The notes beneath the pieces are model-generated. The model was not told where the DNA came from. It did not search any database and saw only the letters and a list, made by a program, of their open reading frames with translations. Shown here one piece after another: positions 62,190 through 64,000 of a stretch of DNA of 64,000 bases (position 1 is the stretch's first letter; each line of letters begins with the position of its first letter). The position numbers and the translations under genes were made by a program. Origin of the DNA: Aptenodytes patagonicus (Eukaryota > Chordata > Aves > Sphenisciformes > Spheniscidae); the NCBI RefSeq assembly GCF_965638725.1, contig NC_134963.1, positions 15,776,501 to 15,840,500 on the forward strand, written 5' to 3'.

Positions 62190-62720
62190 GTCCTCCAGCC
62201 CCTGTGCCTGAGCCATCACCCTGTCCCCGTCTCTGCCCCCTGCCCCTGCCCCACTTCCATCCCCGTTCCCACATCTGTCCCCTGTCCCCATCTCCCATCC
62301 CTGTTGCTGTCCCCATCGCTGTCCCCTCTCCTGCCACCTGCCCCCTTATCATCATTTCCCACCCCTGCCCCATGGCCCCATGCCCCCCATACCCCCCCGT
62401 GTCCTCCCATAGCCCCCATAGCCCCATGCCCTGCTGCATGCCCCATGCCCTCCCGTACCCTCCAGACCCCCCATACCCCTCCATGCCCCCCCATACCCTC
62501 TAGTACCCCCATACCTCCCATGTCCCTCCATACCCCCTTATGCCCCCGTACCCTCCCGTGCCCCCCCATAACCCCCATGCCCCCCCGTACTCCCCCGTGC
62601 CCCCCCGTCCCCCCCAAGTCCCCCCGTGCCCCCATACCCCTCCCATGCCCCCCACACTCCCCCATACCCCCCAAGTCCCCCCGCGACCCCTATAACCCCC
62701 ATACCCCCCCCCCGCGCCCC
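62190..62720. repeat. C-rich CCCCATACCCC array upstream of SEC14L
   Basis: Pyrimidine-rich sequence with recurring CCCCTGCCCC, CCCCATACCCCC and CCCCCCGTGCCC units, ending at the CpG-rich 5' region of the SEC14L exon. Confidence 0.75.
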
Positions 62721-62904
62721 CCCGCCCCGCTCTCGGGGGCGGCGGCGGGCGCTGACCGGGCGGGCAGGGGGCGGCGCGCAGGGTCCAAGGCCGGCCGGGG
62801 CGGGCCGGGGCGGGCCGGGGGAGGCGCTCCGGGGCCTCCGCAACCTGCCGCCGCCCCGGCCGGCCGTCAGAGGCGGCGCATCCCCCAGCCGGGGCCGGGG
62901 CACC
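62720..62904 (+). promoter_or_regulatory. CpG-rich promoter and 5' UTR of the SEC14L gene
   Basis: CpG-dense segment with repeated CGGGCCGGGG and GGGGCGGG boxes directly before the SEC14L start codon. No TATA element is visible. Confidence 0.5.
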
Positions 62905-62958
62905 ATGAGCGGCCGCGTCGGGGACCTCAGCCCGCGGCAGGCGGAGGCGCTGGCCCAG
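62905..62958 (+). CDS. SEC14L2: SEC14L2-like lipid-binding protein, first coding exon only
   Basis: The 18 codons encode MSGRVGDLSPRQAEALAQ and end at a GTGAGC donor. This matches the N-terminus and first exon boundary of SEC14L2, SEC14L3 and SEC14L4, CRAL-TRIO/GOLD proteins that bind lipids such as tocopherol and squalene. The gene order after RNF215 agrees. The remaining exons lie beyond the window, so the paralogue cannot be fixed; SEC14L2 is the best guess from position and identity. Confidence 0.8.
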
Positions 62959-64000
62959 GTGAGCCGGTACCGGCAGAGCCGGGGGATGCTGGGGGGGGGG
63001 AGGAGGGGAGGGAGCGGGGCCGGGCGGAGCCGCCCGGATGCGCTCCTGCATCCGCTGCCCTCCGCGGCGACGGGCATCGCCCCGCGCTCCCGGCCCCGGC
63101 CCCGGGGTGCTCCTGCTGCCCCAACCCGCCGCTTCCCCCCACCCCCCCCACCCCCCCGGAGCCCAAACCCACGGGCTGAGCCCCCCCCGCCCCGTGGCGC
63201 TGCCCACTGGGGAAGGACCGTCCCGGGTGGGTCCCGGGGGTCTCGCCAGCTGGACCATCCCGCCGGCGGCCCCCCAGGACCGGGCACTGGCGAGCCCCCC
63301 CATCCCTCTCCCATCCTTCCTGCTGGTCCCGCCGGCGGCTGAGAAACCTCCCGCCCCACCGCGGGGCTCCCGGGGCAAAGGATGCCCGGCTGAACCGGCG
63401 GCGGTCGCCCACCGTGGTGGCCATGCCACCCAAGGCCACCTCCGACGCCTTCACCGGCACCTCGCCGGGGCGCCAGGCCTCATCCAGGTTTATTCCACCC
63501 CACCAAGAGGGCAACAGCGCCGGCTTTATCTTATCGCTGCGTTTCCAACCCAACCAAACTCCAGCCGCGGGCGATGACCCCAGCGGGCTCCGGAGGCTGG
63601 CGGGGCAGGAGCAGGCACGGGGCATGGAGCCGAAACCCTCCCGGTGCCAAGGCGGCGATGGGTGGGTGAGAAAGGCAAGCTGCGAAACCCATCCGCCAGC
63701 ACCTTGTTTTTCTCAGGGTGATGAAGCTAATCCCGGGTTTAATTACACCTAAACTCAGCAGGAGATAATCTAATCAGCCTCATTAAGGGGAGGTCCTGGA
63801 CTGGTACGGAGATTTGGGCTGTAGCCTGGCCTGGGTGAGCGGGGCCGCGTGCTGAGGATGCCCTGGCTCCCCCAAACCCCCCCAGTTCTGCACCCTGCCA
63901 CCCTCCTACCCGCTCCAGGCTGGCCAGGGGGGCTGTGACTCGCTGGGATGTCAGTGGAGCAGAGGGACACGCGGTGACTGTCCGGTGACCGGCTCCATCC
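62959..64000 (+). other. Intron 1 of the SEC14L gene, partial
   Basis: No second exon is recognised before the window ends. The segment at 63715-63800 is AT-richer than its surroundings and contains TAATCC, TTTAATTA, GATAATC and TAATC motifs, suggestive of a regulatory element. Confidence 0.6.

Overview
The window looks like avian genomic DNA from a gene-dense, GC-rich microchromosome. The introns are short, the promoters are CpG-rich, there are many simple and tandem GC-rich repeats, and I recognise no LINE or endogenous viral sequence. The species call is inference. The gene set and its order and strands match the vertebrate block on human chromosome 22q12.2: LIF/OSM cytokine (-), CASTOR1 (-), TBC1D10A (-), SF3A1 (-), CCDC157 (+), RNF215 (-), SEC14L family (+).

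Layout. 1-4,150: no recognisable gene, only GC-rich DNA with two tandem arrays and one AT-rich island. 4,160-7,290: a three-exon LIF-family cytokine gene (-) with an AU-rich 3' UTR. 7,290-10,300: gene-poor, with a CATC array. 10,300-16,232: CASTOR1 (-), nine exons. 16,374-16,735: a GC-rich array. 17,720-28,917: TBC1D10A (-), nine exons. 29,218-29,815: a 17-bp minisatellite. 31,970-46,159: SF3A1 (-), sixteen exons, divergent from CCDC157 (+, ten exons, 46,770-53,902) across a shared CpG promoter with NRF1 and ETS-type sites. 54,845-59,712: RNF215 (-), ten exons, tail-to-tail with CCDC157. 59,815-62,720: G- or C-rich arrays, including a hexamer array next to the RNF215 start and a 100-N assembly gap inside another array. 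62,905-64,000: first coding exon and part of intron 1 of a SEC14L2-like gene (+).

The genes are unrelated in function: a secreted IL-6-family cytokine, a cytosolic arginine sensor for mTORC1, a Rab GAP, a core U2 snRNP splicing factor, a coiled-coil protein, a transmembrane RING-H2 protein and a lipid-binding protein. They form a conserved neighbourhood rather than a pathway. All exon models were built by eye. Each has in-frame splice phases, and predicted lengths are close to those of the human proteins where I know them. I found no undescribed multi-gene system. The points most worth a second look are the reduced cytokine (one disulfide pair, no N-glycosylation sequons, OSM-like tail, and only one cytokine gene where mammals have two), the hexamer array that is open in frame with the RNF215 start, the CCDC157 stop codon lying inside its poly(A) signal, and a GC-AG intron in SF3A1.
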